DNA of 64,000 nt, taken from the NCBI RefSeq assembly GCF_016518545.1, contig NZ_JACVTO010000001.1:62001-126000 (forward strand), written 5' to 3'. The stretch's first letter is position 1, and the number at the start of each line of letters is the position of its first letter. Below the pieces are notes generated by a model. The model did no database searches and was not told the origin of the DNA. It was given only the letters and a program-made list of their open reading frames with translations. Below are positions 17,358 through 28,768 of the stretch, piece by piece. Made by a program: the position numbers and the translations under genes. The DNA comes from Pseudomonas sp. S30. GTDB taxonomy: Bacteria; Pseudomonadota; Gammaproteobacteria; Pseudomonadales; Pseudomonadaceae.

Positions 17358-19367
17358 ATGTCCACCCCGCCTGCCCAACGACCCGACCCGCACACCCTGG
17401 CCTGGCATCGCGAGCAGGCCCGCGCGGCCATGCTCGAGAACGGCATGAAGGAGCAGTGCTTCGAGTTGCTCATGCGCGAGATGAGCGATGGCTTCTGCGT
17501 CGTCGAAATGATCGATACCCCACGTGGTCCGCTGAGTGACTACCGCCATCTGTATCTCAACGTCGCCAGCGTGCGCCACGCCGGCTATCACCGCCATCAG
17601 GGCATGACCGTGCGGGAGCTGATCCCCGATGAAGCGGATGTATGGATCGAGCGTTTCGCCCAGGTGCAGCGGACCGGGGTCAGCGTCGCCTTCACCCATG
17701 AGTTGCGCGAAGCCAGGCGCTTGCTCACGGTCTCCGTCCACCGCCTGCAACCGGTGGACAAGCGACGCCTGGCGGTGATCTTCCGCGATCGCTCCTCGAG
17801 CGAGGCGCTGCTCAGCCGCAACGAACTGCTCGAACAACGCATGGACCAGGCCCAGGCCGAACGCAAGCTGTTCGGCGATGTGCTCGACAGCAGCCTGGCC
17901 AATGTCCTGGTGATGGATAAGCGCTTGATCCTGCGTGCGATCAACCGAACCGCACGGGCCACCTTCCAGCGCGAACACGGCTACGTGCCGCAGGTCGGCG
18001 AATCCCTCGAGCAATCCTTGGCTCTGTTACCCGATGTGGGCAAGCGCATGGAGCCGTTGTGGCACCGGGCCATGGCGGGCGAGTCGGTGATTCACGTACT
18101 GAGCATCGGCACACGGCCGAACCAGCGTCACTACGAGCTGCGCATGAGTTGCCTGCGCAATGACGAACAAAAGATCATCGGTGCCTATCTGTTCGCCTAC
18201 CCGATCACCGAGCGGGTGAATGAACAGGAGCGCCTTCGCGAAGCCGAACAGGCTTTGCGGCAAGCGCAGAAAATGGAAGCCGTCGGCCAGCTCACCGGCG
18301 GAATCGCCCATGATTTCAACAATCTGCTGGGTAGCATCCAGGCAGCCCTGGAACTGGCCCAGCAGCGGCTTCGCGACGCACGGCCCGCCGAGGCCGCCCA
18401 CCTGCTGGACAGCGTTCAACTGGACACCGGAAGGGCGGCGTCACTGGTGCAGCGCCTGCTGGCGTTCTCCAGGCGCCAGACGCTGCAACCCCAGGCGACC
18501 CACATCCCGCAACTGGTCGCGGGGCTGCTGCCGCTGATTCTCAGCTCGATAGGCAACCGGGTACGGCTGATCGACCGCACCCCTCAGGATCTGTGGCTCA
18601 CCTGCATCGACCCGCCGCAACTGGAGAGCGCGCTGCTCAACCTCTGCCTCAATGCCCGTGACGCCATGCCCGAAGGCGGCACGCTGGTCATCCAGTGCGA
18701 GAACCTGCACATCGATACCGAGCTCGGCGCACGCCTGGACATGCCGCCTGGAGACTATCTGCACATGGCGGTCGCCGACCAGGGTCATGGCATGACCCAG
18801 GAAGTCATCGAGCGCGCCATCGACCCCTTCTTCACCACCAAGCCCCTTGGCCAGGGTACTGGTCTGGGCCTTTCGATGGTGTATGGGTTCGTACGCCAGT
18901 CAGGCGGGCAGATGCAGATCCAGAGCTGCCCTGGCAAAGGCACGACCGTACACCTCTACTTGCCGCGCCACCAGGCAGCGCCGCAGCACACGCTATTGCT
19001 CATCGAAGAGCAGCCGGCGATGCGCCTGGTGATGCAGGAGTATCTCGAGGAAGCGGGTTATCGCGTGCAGGCCTGCGGCGGGAGCGGCGAGGCGCTGTGT
19101 ACCGTTCGCCAGGGGCTGCGACCCAGCCTGGTGATCTGCGAGGCGCGCTTGCTGGGTCAGCCCGAAGGGCACGCGTTGATCGAGGCGATCCAGGCAGCGG
19201 TCGTGAATGTGGCGGCGGTGTTGCTCGCCGAACCCGGTCAACCGATCGAGACGCCGCAGCGCCTGGATCTAGAGGTGATCGGCGTGCCGGTCAACGTGCA
19301 GACGCTGGTGAGCAAAGTGGGGGCGTTGCTCGATGCGGCCCCCGGTCCTCACCTGGCGCATCCATGA
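17358..19367 (+). CDS. Hybrid PAS sensor histidine kinase with degenerate receiver
   Basis: 669 aa, no membrane helices, so cytoplasmic. Two PAS-like regions (about 35-150 and 170-290), a HisKA helix with phospho-acceptor His318 in [12 protein letters not shown], and an HATPase domain ([11 protein letters not shown]-box, [14 protein letters not shown]-box). The C-terminal 115 residues fold like a receiver ([14 protein letters not shown] start), but the phospho-acceptor Asp position reads VICEARL, i.e. Glu, and the helper acid pair is EE. The receiver is therefore probably not phosphorylated. No response regulator gene adjoins it. Signal unknown. Confidence 0.88.
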   Translation: MSTPPAQRPDPHTLAWHREQARAAMLENGMKEQCFELLMREMSDGFCVVEMIDTPRGPLSDYRHLYLNVASVRHAGYHRHQGMTVRELIPDEADVWIERFAQVQRTGVSVAFTHELREARRLLTVSVHRLQPVDKRRLAVIFRDRSSSEALLSRNELLEQRMDQAQAERKLFGDVLDSSLANVLVMDKRLILRAINRTARATFQREHGYVPQVGESLEQSLALLPDVGKRMEPLWHRAMAGESVIHVLSIGTRPNQRHYELRMSCLRNDEQKIIGAYLFAYPITERVNEQERLREAEQALRQAQKMEAVGQLTGGIAHDFNNLLGSIQAALELAQQRLRDARPAEAAHLLDSVQLDTGRAASLVQRLLAFSRRQTLQPQATHIPQLVAGLLPLILSSIGNRVRLIDRTPQDLWLTCIDPPQLESALLNLCLNARDAMPEGGTLVIQCENLHIDTELGARLDMPPGDYLHMAVADQGHGMTQEVIERAIDPFFTTKPLGQGTGLGLSMVYGFVRQSGGQMQIQSCPGKGTTVHLYLPRHQAAPQHTLLLIEEQPAMRLVMQEYLEEAGYRVQACGGSGEALCTVRQGLRPSLVICEARLLGQPEGHALIEAIQAAVVNVAAVLLAEPGQPIETPQRLDLEVIGVPVNVQTLVSKVGALLDAAPGPHLAHP

Positions 19368-19400
19368 AGCGGCATCGACACGCTGAGCCCGGGCAGTATG

Positions 19401-20936
19401 TCAGTGCCCCGCCGACGCAGGTCCCGCCTTCGCAGTGAAGGGGGGACGCGCGAACCACACCAGCAGAATCAGGCCGGCGAACACCCAGGTCAGCAGGGTG
19501 AAGTAATCCACCGTCGACATCATGTAGGCCTGGCTGTTGAGAATCTGCTCGAGCTGGGCGTAGCTCTGCGGGCTGGCCCCGCCGAGTTGATCGAGCGTGT
19601 GCCGGGTCGCCGGATCGAACTGGCTGATGTGCTCGCTCAGATAAGCGTGGTGCTGATCGGCACGACGAATCCATATCCAGGTGGTCAGCGACGCGGCGAA
19701 ACTGCCACCCAAGGTACGCAGGAAGGTGGCCAGGCCCGAGCCGTCGGCGATCTGCTGGGGTGGCAAGTCCGACAGCAGTATGCTCAAGGTCGGCATGAAG
19801 AACAGCGCCACCCCGATGCCCATGAACAACTGCACCAGGGCGATATGCAGGAAGTCGACCTCGCTGGTGAAGCCGGCGCGCATGTAGCAGCTCGCGCCGA
19901 TCGCCAGGAACGCCAGACCCGCCAGCAGTCGCAGGTCGAAGCGATGGGCGTACTTGCCGACGAAGGGCGACATGATCACCGGCAGCAGGCCGATTGGCGC
20001 GACGGCGAGCCCGGCCCAGGTCGCGGTGTAGCCCATCTGCGTCTGCAGCCATTGAGGCAGGATCAGGTTGATGCCGAAGAACCCTGAATAACCGCCCACC
20101 AGCACCAGGGTGCCGATGCGGAAATTGCGGTGCACGAACAGCCGCAGATTGACCACCGGATGCCGATCGGTCAGTTCCCAGATCACGAACACGGCCAGGA
20201 ACACGGCGGCGATCAGGGTGCCGGTGATGATGAACGAGGACTCGAACCAGTCCAGGTCGTTGCCCTTGTCCAGCACCACTTGCAAGGCGCCGACGCCAAC
20301 GATGAGGGTCAGCAGGCCAATGTAGTCCATGGGCTGGCGACTGGTGGTCACCGGCCGCTCGCGCATCTGCTGACGCACCACCGCCGCGGCGAACAGACCT
20401 ATGGGCACGTTGATGAAGAAGATCCACGGCCAGCTGTAGCTGTCGGTGATCCAACCGCCGAGGATGGGGCCGGCGATCGGTGCCACCACCGTGACCATGG
20501 CCAGCAACGCCAGGGCCATGCCGCGCTTGGCTGGCGGATAGACAGCGATCAGCAGGGTCTGGGTCATGGGATACAGAGGACCAGCGACCACCCCCTGGAG
20601 CACACGAAAGCCCACCAATTCAGGCATCGACTGGGCGATCCCGCAGAGAAACGAGGCCAGCACGAACAACAGCGTCGCCCAGATGAACAGCTTGACCTCA
20701 CCAAAGCGTCGGCTCAGCCAACCCGTCAACGGCAAGGCGATCGCGTTGCTCACCGCGAACGAGGTGATGACCCACGTGCCCTGCTCGTAGCTCACCCCCA
20801 GGTTGCCGGAAATGGTCGGCAGCGCCACGTTGGCGATGGTGGTGTCCAGCACCTGCATGAAGGTCGCCAGCGACAGCCCGATGGTGGTCAGCAGCAGGCT
20901 GGGCGGAGTGAACTGGGCGGAGCCGCCGTTGCTCAT
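19401..20936 (-). CDS. emrB: EmrB-type DHA2 MFS multidrug efflux transporter
   Basis: 511 aa with 14 predicted membrane segments, the DHA2 layout. Motif C-like LDTTIANVALPTISGNLG near the start is diagnostic for EmrB/QacA proteins, and the GWLSRRFGEVKLF loop matches MFS motif A. It would pump drugs through EmrA and an outer-membrane TolC-like channel (no such gene in the window). Its ATG overlaps the EmrA stop as ATGA, so the two are translationally coupled. Confidence 0.93.
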   Translation of the reverse strand: MSNGGSAQFTPPSLLLTTIGLSLATFMQVLDTTIANVALPTISGNLGVSYEQGTWVITSFAVSNAIALPLTGWLSRRFGEVKLFIWATLLFVLASFLCGIAQSMPELVGFRVLQGVVAGPLYPMTQTLLIAVYPPAKRGMALALLAMVTVVAPIAGPILGGWITDSYSWPWIFFINVPIGLFAAAVVRQQMRERPVTTSRQPMDYIGLLTLIVGVGALQVVLDKGNDLDWFESSFIITGTLIAAVFLAVFVIWELTDRHPVVNLRLFVHRNFRIGTLVLVGGYSGFFGINLILPQWLQTQMGYTATWAGLAVAPIGLLPVIMSPFVGKYAHRFDLRLLAGLAFLAIGASCYMRAGFTSEVDFLHIALVQLFMGIGVALFFMPTLSILLSDLPPQQIADGSGLATFLRTLGGSFAASLTTWIWIRRADQHHAYLSEHISQFDPATRHTLDQLGGASPQSYAQLEQILNSQAYMMSTVDYFTLLTWVFAGLILLVWFARPPFTAKAGPASAGH

Positions 20937-22129
20937 TGTTGCGCCGTCTTGCCGCTGGCGGCGCTGTTGTCATGGATGAGCTTGGCGATCAGGCGATCGG
21001 CCTCGGATGACTGCCGATCGTACACCTGGGTCGCATAGCTGGCCTGCTGCGGTGGTTGCTGGGCCAGCATCGCACCGCTCTGGTCGTGCAGGTCCACCTC
21101 GACCACCGTCGACAGGCCGATCCGCAGCGGGTGCTGGCGCAACTGATCAGGGTCCAGATGCACGCGCACGGGCACCCGCTGGACGATCTTGATCCAGTTG
21201 CCGGTGGCGTTCTGCGCCGGCAGCAGCGCGAACGCACTGCCTGTGCCCGCGCCGAGGCTGTCGATGTGGCCACGATAGGTCACGTCGCTGCCATAGAGGT
21301 CGGAGGTGATCTCCACCGGCTGCCCGATACGCATGTCACGCAGCTGGGTTTCCTTGAAGTTGGCGTCGATCCACACCTGGTCCAGGGGAATCACGGCCAT
21401 GGTCGCCGTGCCAGGCTGCAGGCGCTGGCCCAGCTGCACGGTGCGCTTGGCCACGTAGCCTGTGACCGGTGCCACCAGCGTGGTGCGGGCATTGTCCAGA
21501 TAGGCCTGGCGCAGGTCGGCGGCGGCGGCCAGCACATCAGGATGCGAGGCGACCACGGTGTCATCGACCAGTGCGGTACTGGTGTTCAATTGCTGACGGG
21601 CACTGTCCAGGGCACTTTGCGCGGAAGCCAGGTCATCACGCGAATGCGACAACTCTTCGGCGGCAATGGCGCCGCTGTCGGCCAGAACCTTGCGACGGTC
21701 ATAGTTCTCGCGGGCCTTCTTTAGCTCGGCCTGGCGCGCGGACAGTTGCGCCTTGAGCGCATCGACGTTGCTGTACAGGCCGCGAACCTGGCGTACGGTC
21801 CGTGCCAGCTTGGCCTGACTGGCCTGTAGCGCCACCTCGCTGTCGCTCGGATCGAAGCGCAGGAGCACTTGCCCGGCCTGTACCAGATCACCGTCATCGG
21901 CACCGATGCTGGTGACCGTGCCGGTGATCAGGGGCGTGATCTCCACCACATTGCCGTTGACGTAGGCGTCGTCGGTGCTTTCATGCCAGCGCCCGACCAG
22001 GGTGTACCAGGCCCAGGCGGCAACACCCGCCAGGACCAGCACCAGCAGCAGGCCCAGCAGCCAGGTCTTGCGCTTGCGATTGGCGCCCGGCGCTTCGGCG
22101 CTGGCGGGTGCATCCGGGGAAGTAGCCAT
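20933..22129 (-). CDS. emrA: EmrA-type periplasmic adaptor (HlyD/membrane-fusion protein)
   Basis: 398 aa. Cytoplasmic polar start (about 1-22), one membrane helix (WLLGLLLVLVLAGVAAWAW), a biotinyl-lipoyl half-motif (EITPLITGTVTSIGADDGDLVQAGQVLL), a long coiled-coil hairpin (about 90-210), the second lipoyl half (TTLVAPVTGYVAKRTVQLGQ) and a beta-barrel. Bridges EmrB to an outer-membrane channel. Order marR-emrA-emrB on the minus strand; the MarR gene ends 15 bp upstream of it, so all three form one operon. Confidence 0.93.
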   Translation of the reverse strand: MATSPDAPASAEAPGANRKRKTWLLGLLLVLVLAGVAAWAWYTLVGRWHESTDDAYVNGNVVEITPLITGTVTSIGADDGDLVQAGQVLLRFDPSDSEVALQASQAKLARTVRQVRGLYSNVDALKAQLSARQAELKKARENYDRRKVLADSGAIAAEELSHSRDDLASAQSALDSARQQLNTSTALVDDTVVASHPDVLAAAADLRQAYLDNARTTLVAPVTGYVAKRTVQLGQRLQPGTATMAVIPLDQVWIDANFKETQLRDMRIGQPVEITSDLYGSDVTYRGHIDSLGAGTGSAFALLPAQNATGNWIKIVQRVPVRVHLDPDQLRQHPLRIGLSTVVEVDLHDQSGAMLAQQPPQQASYATQVYDRQSSEADRLIAKLIHDNSAASGKTAQQ

Positions 22130-22144
22130 GACGTTACCTTCGAA

Positions 22145-22633
22145 TCAAGTCGGATCAGGAGTGCGATCGCCGAAGCGGGCGATCGTCATTGGGTCGCCGG
22201 CGGCCAGGAGCACCTTCGCCAGCAGGGTTTCCAGCGTGCTCAGCTCGTCCGGCGCAAGGCTGCCGACCAGTTCGTTCAACGCCATGGCGCCGATTTCCGG
22301 GAGGCGATCAGCCAGGCGCTGACCGTCCACGGTCAAGGCTAGGCGGATCTGACGCCGATCCTGCGGGCAGCGGGTGCGAAGCAGCAGGCCCTTGTGCACC
22401 AGCCGGTCGAGCATGCGAGTCATCGAGCCGCTGTCCAGACCCAGACAGCGGCACAGTTCGGCGGGCGTATCGACGCGATACTGAGTCATGATGATCAACA
22501 CCTTGAACTGCGCCGCCGTCACGCCGTCGGCTTCCAGATGCCAGTCCAGGATGCGGTCCTTCAGCAAGGCCGCACGCCCCAGCAGCATGCCGATCGAGCA
22601 AGTGGCGAAGGTCTCGGGGGTGAAGTGGGCCAT
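22145..22633 (-). CDS. MarR-family transcriptional regulator of the emrAB operon
   Basis: 162 aa from the second Met, the usual start for this family. Winged helix about residues 35-105: AQFKVLIIMTQYRVDTPAELCRCLGLDSGSMTRMLDRLVHKGLL, then the wing RTRCPQDRRQIRLALT. Most similar in layout to EmrR/MprA, which are released from DNA by aromatic drugs. It is the first gene of the operon and probably represses it through the palindrome at 22665-22680 just upstream. Confidence 0.92.
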   Translation of the reverse strand: MAHFTPETFATCSIGMLLGRAALLKDRILDWHLEADGVTAAQFKVLIIMTQYRVDTPAELCRCLGLDSGSMTRMLDRLVHKGLLLRTRCPQDRRQIRLALTVDGQRLADRLPEIGAMALNELVGSLAPDELSTLETLLAKVLLAAGDPMTIARFGDRTPDPT

Positions 22634-22664
22634 CGATGCGTCTCGCAATAATGTTAGAAAATAT

Positions 22665-22680
22665 TACTGCCTAGGCAGTA
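22665..22680. promoter_or_regulatory. Perfect 16-bp palindrome, probable MarR operator
   Basis: TACTGCCTAGGCAGTA lies 32 bp upstream of the marR start codon, within the probable promoter. Dyad symmetry, length and position fit autoregulation by the MarR protein. The same site is about 180 bp before the divergent fecR gene. Confidence 0.75.
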
Positions 22681-22858
22681 GATGTCAAAGCCTTTATTAG
22701 GCTGCTACCTAAATCATTGTTCATCTGCGCTGTCGGGCATGTTCGAGGCCTCACTGCGCCTGAACCGCTCAAAAATCTCGCAACTGATAGGGATTCACCG
22801 TTATCTCGGTTCTCGCCATCTGCAGCTGAAGGTAGAATGCGCAAAACCCGGAGACCCA

Positions 22859-23857
22859 ATGAACCAGGACCGACCCACCGCTGCCGATGACGATGCCATT
22901 ACCGATGCTGCGGCGCATTGGTGCATGCGCCTGCACGCCGAGGACTGCTCGGAGGCGGAACGCGAGGCGTTCGCTCGCTGGCTGGCCATGGACGCGCGGC
23001 ATGCCGAGGAGTACCAGGCGGTTCTTGAGATCTGGCAGACCGCCGACCTGCTGCCACGCATGGCCCCTGCCCGCGCACGCCCTGCCCGTCCCACTGCACC
23101 GCGCAACTGGCGGCCGCTGGCCTCGGCGGCAGTGATCGCACTGCTGGCGCTGCCGGCGATTGCGTGGATTGGCTGGGAGCAGGGCTTGCTACCCAATCGC
23201 TACCAGCACTTCGACAGTGCCGGGCAGGTGCGCACCGTGCAGTTGGCCGATGGCAGCCAGGTCGAGCTCAACCTGAACAGCGAGCTGCGCTACTTTAATT
23301 TCAAGCACCATCGACAGGTCGACCTGATCAAGGGCGAGGCCTTCTTCGAAGTCACCCATGACAGTACGCACCCGTTCATCGTCCACGCAGGCCGTGGCCA
23401 GATCCGCGTTACGGGCACCCAGTTCAACGTGTGGAAATACCAGGACCAGGTCAAGGTGACCCTGGTCGAAGGCTCTGTGCTGGTTTCCAGCCACGGCGAC
23501 GAGGGCGGCTATCATCTGGGGCCCGGCATGCAGGCCAGCTACCGTACCGGTGACTTCGAGCCGCAACTGGCGCAAAGCGACGATTACGCCAACAGCCTCG
23601 CCTGGCGCAGCGGGCGCATGGTGCTGGACAACCTCAGCCTGTCCCAGGCGCTGCCGATGATCAACCGCTACCTGGAAAAGCCGCTGATGCTCGCCGACAA
23701 CGCCGTGGGCGGCATCCATATCAGCGGTATCTACGACACGCGCGACGTTCGCCAGCTGGTCGATAACCTGCCCAAGGTTCTGCCGGTCTACCTGACCCGC
23801 AGCAACGACGGCAGTACCGTCCTCAACCGCATCCTGCCCTCTTCGCAGAAGCGCTGA
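22859..23857 (+). CDS. FecR-family anti-sigma / sigma regulator without adjacent FecI
   Basis: 332 aa. DUF4880 N-terminal domain in the cytoplasm (AAHWCMRLHAED, then REAFARWLAMDARHAEEYQ), a membrane helix near 82-100 (LASAAVIALLALPAIAWIG), then a periplasmic FecR domain (VQLADGSQVELNLNSELRY, GEAFFEVTHD, VTGTQFNVW) and a C-terminal secretin/TonB short-N-like segment. FecR proteins relay TonB-receptor signals to an ECF sigma factor. No fecI or receptor gene adjoins it: marR lies upstream, a beta-propeller gene downstream. The start is the ATG after the GGAGA site; the longer frame upstream lacks a protein-like sequence. Confidence 0.88.
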   Translation: MNQDRPTAADDDAITDAAAHWCMRLHAEDCSEAEREAFARWLAMDARHAEEYQAVLEIWQTADLLPRMAPARARPARPTAPRNWRPLASAAVIALLALPAIAWIGWEQGLLPNRYQHFDSAGQVRTVQLADGSQVELNLNSELRYFNFKHHRQVDLIKGEAFFEVTHDSTHPFIVHAGRGQIRVTGTQFNVWKYQDQVKVTLVEGSVLVSSHGDEGGYHLGPGMQASYRTGDFEPQLAQSDDYANSLAWRSGRMVLDNLSLSQALPMINRYLEKPLMLADNAVGGIHISGIYDTRDVRQLVDNLPKVLPVYLTRSNDGSTVLNRILPSSQKR

Positions 23858-23954
23858 GCGCAGGTCGCTGCAGCGTTTGCGGGCGAACTCCAAAGTGGAT
23901 GCGCAGGTCACAGATTGGGCGTGAACATGGAACTCATCCCTGAAGGAGACGGAC

Positions 23955-25010
23955 ATGCCCAACCTATTCGCCCCCCTACCCTCTGCCATTCGCCGCGTCG
24001 TGCTGACCAGCGCCCTGCTCGCCTGCAGTGCGCTGGTGCACGCCGATGACGTGCTGCTGGTGGGTAACAAGGCCGACGCCAGTGTTTCGGCGCTGGATAC
24101 TGGCACTGGCAAGGAAATGGCTTACCTCAAGGTCGGCAACGGCCCCCACGAGGTAGTCGTTTCGGGTAACAACCTGCTGGCGGTGGTCGGCAACTACGGC
24201 ACTCAAGGCACGGCCAACAACACCTTGAGCGTGATCGATTGGCCAACCCGCAGCGTCGTACGCACCATCGACCTGGGCAAGGATTCGCGCCCCCACGGTA
24301 TCCGCTTCCTGCCCGACAGCCAGCGGGTAGTGGTCACCACCGAAGACAGTCAGAGCCTGCTGGTGGTGGACCTGGTCCAGGGCACCGTCACCGATCGCAT
24401 CGCGGTCGGCGGTGGCAAGCCGCACATGGTCGCGGTCGCGCCCGGCGCGGAGCGCGCCTACGTCACCCACGTCGACGGTGGCCTGTTGTCGGTGGTGGAC
24501 CTGTTGCACAAGAAGAAACTCTATGACATTCCCACCGGCAATGGCAGCGAAGGTGTTGCCGTGACGCCCGATGGCAAGCAGGTCTGGGTGAGCAACCGCG
24601 AAGCCAATGAAGTGGTGATCGTCGACCCGCAGCGCAGGGAGGTCACCGACCGACTGCGTACAGGGGTGTTCCCGATCCGCGTGGCGATGACGCCAGATGG
24701 CAAGTATGCTCTGGTGACCTGCGCCAAATCCGCCGAACTGGCCGTGTTCGACGTGGTGGCGAAGAAGGAGATCAAGCGCATCGGCCTGGCCCGCGAAGGT
24801 GTGGAGTACCGCCGCACGCAACTGGGCGAGGAAGCCTTGCCCATTGGCGCGGTGGTGTCCCCTGATGGTCAGCGCGTCTATGTGGCGATCAGCGGAGGCG
24901 ACGAAATCGCGGTGATCGACACCGCCAACTGGACTGAAAAGACGCGCTGGAAGGCCCGCGCCGAGCCCGATGCACTGGCGATCGTGGTGCAACCCAAGCA
25001 GTCCGAGTGA
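23955..25010 (+). CDS. Periplasmic YncE-like beta-propeller protein (YVTN repeats)
   Basis: 351 aa. Signal peptide (VVLTSALLACSALVHA|DD near residue 31), then about seven YVTN-type blades, e.g. VLLVGNKADASVSALDTGTG, LLVVDLVQGTVTDRIAVG, VWVSNREANEVVIVD and VYVAISGGDEIAVID. Related YncE binds DNA weakly in vitro and is iron-regulated in E. coli; function here is unknown. It follows fecR by 97 bp with a good ribosome site (AAGGAGA), so it may be part of that iron-linked unit. It meets the cyclase gene tail to tail. Confidence 0.85.
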   Translation: MPNLFAPLPSAIRRVVLTSALLACSALVHADDVLLVGNKADASVSALDTGTGKEMAYLKVGNGPHEVVVSGNNLLAVVGNYGTQGTANNTLSVIDWPTRSVVRTIDLGKDSRPHGIRFLPDSQRVVVTTEDSQSLLVVDLVQGTVTDRIAVGGGKPHMVAVAPGAERAYVTHVDGGLLSVVDLLHKKKLYDIPTGNGSEGVAVTPDGKQVWVSNREANEVVIVDPQRREVTDRLRTGVFPIRVAMTPDGKYALVTCAKSAELAVFDVVAKKEIKRIGLAREGVEYRRTQLGEEALPIGAVVSPDGQRVYVAISGGDEIAVIDTANWTEKTRWKARAEPDALAIVVQPKQSE

Positions 25011-25011
25011 T

Positions 25012-26181
25012 TCACGTGCCGGGTATCCAGGCGCAGGTCGCATCGACCACCCTCAGGCTGTCGCGCCCGCCGCGCTTGCTCTGGTAGAGCGCGGCGTCGC
25101 CCAGTTCGATCAGCGCGCCAATGCTCGCGGGCGGCTGGTCGAACAGGTGCGCGCCAATGCTCAGGGTGACCGCCGCCGGCGTTGTGAAGGCCTGTTGCGC
25201 AATGCGTGCAAATCGCTCGCGTACCTGCGCAGCCAGCACCTCCACTTCCTCGCGCCGTGCGTTGCCCAACAGCACGATGAATTCGTCACCTCCAAGTCGC
25301 GCCGCCAGTGCCTGGGATGGCAACAATGCCTGAAGGGTCTCGCTCAGGGCCACCAGCAGCCGATCCCCGGCAATGTGACCATACAGGTCGTTGACCAACT
25401 TGAAATGATCGATGTCGATCAGCAAGGCCGCGCCCGGGCGGGCTGGGTCGACGTTGCGCAACAGCACCGGCCCACGGATCTCCAGCGCGCGGCGGTTGAA
25501 CAGCGCCGTCAGCGGATCGCGCGCAGCCAGCACGGCGATGCGCTCCTCGCGCCGGTAGCGCTCCGTGCCGGTCATCGACAAGGCGATGAGCATGATCGCC
25601 ATGGCGCCCTCGATGAGGGAAATCTGAATGATCGCGCCGCGAAAGGCCGCCAGGTCGACCAAGGCACCAGGCAGCACCACGGTCAAGGCCTTGGCCACGT
25701 AGAACAGCCCGTGCAGCAGCAGCACGTAGCGCAGTTGCACCGCCCCCACGCTGAGCGAGACGCCGTGCGGGCGCAGCAGAAGGCTCGCGCGCAGTGACAC
25801 CAGCGCCACCAGCAGCGACTGCACCCCCATCATGGTCTTCGACCACGAAGGGCCGTCGGGCAATGCCAGCATGGCGCCCCACAGCAGCGCGATCAGCCAC
25901 CAGTACGAAGACAAGCGAACTTCGGTAAAGCGCGCCACCCCGAGCAGAAAACAGCAATGCGCGAGGATCAGCAGGCCGTTGGCGAACCAGATGCCGATCA
26001 CCAGCAACCCGTTGATGCGCAGCAGTGCAAGTACGCAGCCCACCATGATGATGGCGAAACCGGCGCTCCAGTACAGCAGGGAAGGCTCGCGGACACTGCG
26101 CCACTCGATGGCCAGGTACAAGGCTGCCGCAGCAGCGAGGGCGACACTGAGTGCCAGCAGGGTGGGTGGATCGAGCGTCAT
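25012..26181 (-). CDS. Membrane-bound diguanylate cyclase (GGDEF)
   Basis: 389 aa. About six to seven hydrophobic helices in the first 200 residues form an unassigned sensor region; the C-terminal GGDEF domain (about 215-385) has LTALFNRRAL, the DIDHFKLVND metal motif and an intact LGGDEF active site. The RxxD inhibitory site five residues before GGDEF is missing (QALAARL), so product inhibition may be absent. Makes cyclic-di-GMP. It lies 116 bp downstream of katG on the same strand; a 14-bp palindrome lies in that gap. Confidence 0.93.
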   Translation of the reverse strand: MTLDPPTLLALSVALAAAAALYLAIEWRSVREPSLLYWSAGFAIIMVGCVLALLRINGLLVIGIWFANGLLILAHCCFLLGVARFTEVRLSSYWWLIALLWGAMLALPDGPSWSKTMMGVQSLLVALVSLRASLLLRPHGVSLSVGAVQLRYVLLLHGLFYVAKALTVVLPGALVDLAAFRGAIIQISLIEGAMAIMLIALSMTGTERYRREERIAVLAARDPLTALFNRRALEIRGPVLLRNVDPARPGAALLIDIDHFKLVNDLYGHIAGDRLLVALSETLQALLPSQALAARLGGDEFIVLLGNARREEVEVLAAQVRERFARIAQQAFTTPAAVTLSIGAHLFDQPPASIGALIELGDAALYQSKRGGRDSLRVVDATCAWIPGT

Positions 26182-26219
26182 GGACCAGCATGCCTGTGAT
26201 GGGAATCAAACGCGGCGAT

Positions 26220-26233
26220 TGTAAGCGCTTACG
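26220..26233. promoter_or_regulatory. GTAAGCGCTTAC palindrome upstream of the diguanylate cyclase gene
   Basis: A perfect 12-bp dyad (26221-26232) within TGTAAGCGCTTACG, with the central CG typical of LacI-family operators. It sits 39 bp before the cyclase start codon, where it could overlap the promoter. No LacI-family gene is in the window. Confidence 0.45.
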
Positions 26234-26265
26234 TCGCGATTGCAGAGTGCCATCTCATCGGAATG

Positions 26266-26288
26266 CCGTGGCCCTGGACGGGCCACGG
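26266..26288 (-). terminator. GC-rich hairpin after katG
   Basis: Nine-bp perfect stem (CCGTGGCCC / GGGCCACGG) with a 5-nt loop, starting 10 bp beyond the katG stop. No T-run follows on the minus strand, so it is a weak terminator or an mRNA-stabilising hairpin. Confidence 0.5.
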
Positions 26289-26297
26289 ACACGGCGC

Positions 26298-28556
<2,259 letters not shown>

Positions 28557-28768
28557 TTACCTTGCAGGTTCGGTTATCCGGATTTGCCGGTCTGTGCCGG
28601 GTGATCTGCGGGCCGAGCACGCGGCTCGTTCCGTTCGCTCATCAGGGTGACGATTGGGTCCAAGGCGCCCGAGGCGCAGAAGGCAGGACCAGGGGAAAGC
28701 CTAGCCCAGACTGCGCGCAGGTCTAATAGAGCGAGTGATCGAAGGCGATAGACTGCGTCTTTGAGCGG

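Noticed and set aside
22682..22858. An upstream extension of fecR by 59 codons
   Set aside because: The added sequence does not look like a DUF4880 N-terminus, and the start at 22859 has a GGAGA site and typical family start.
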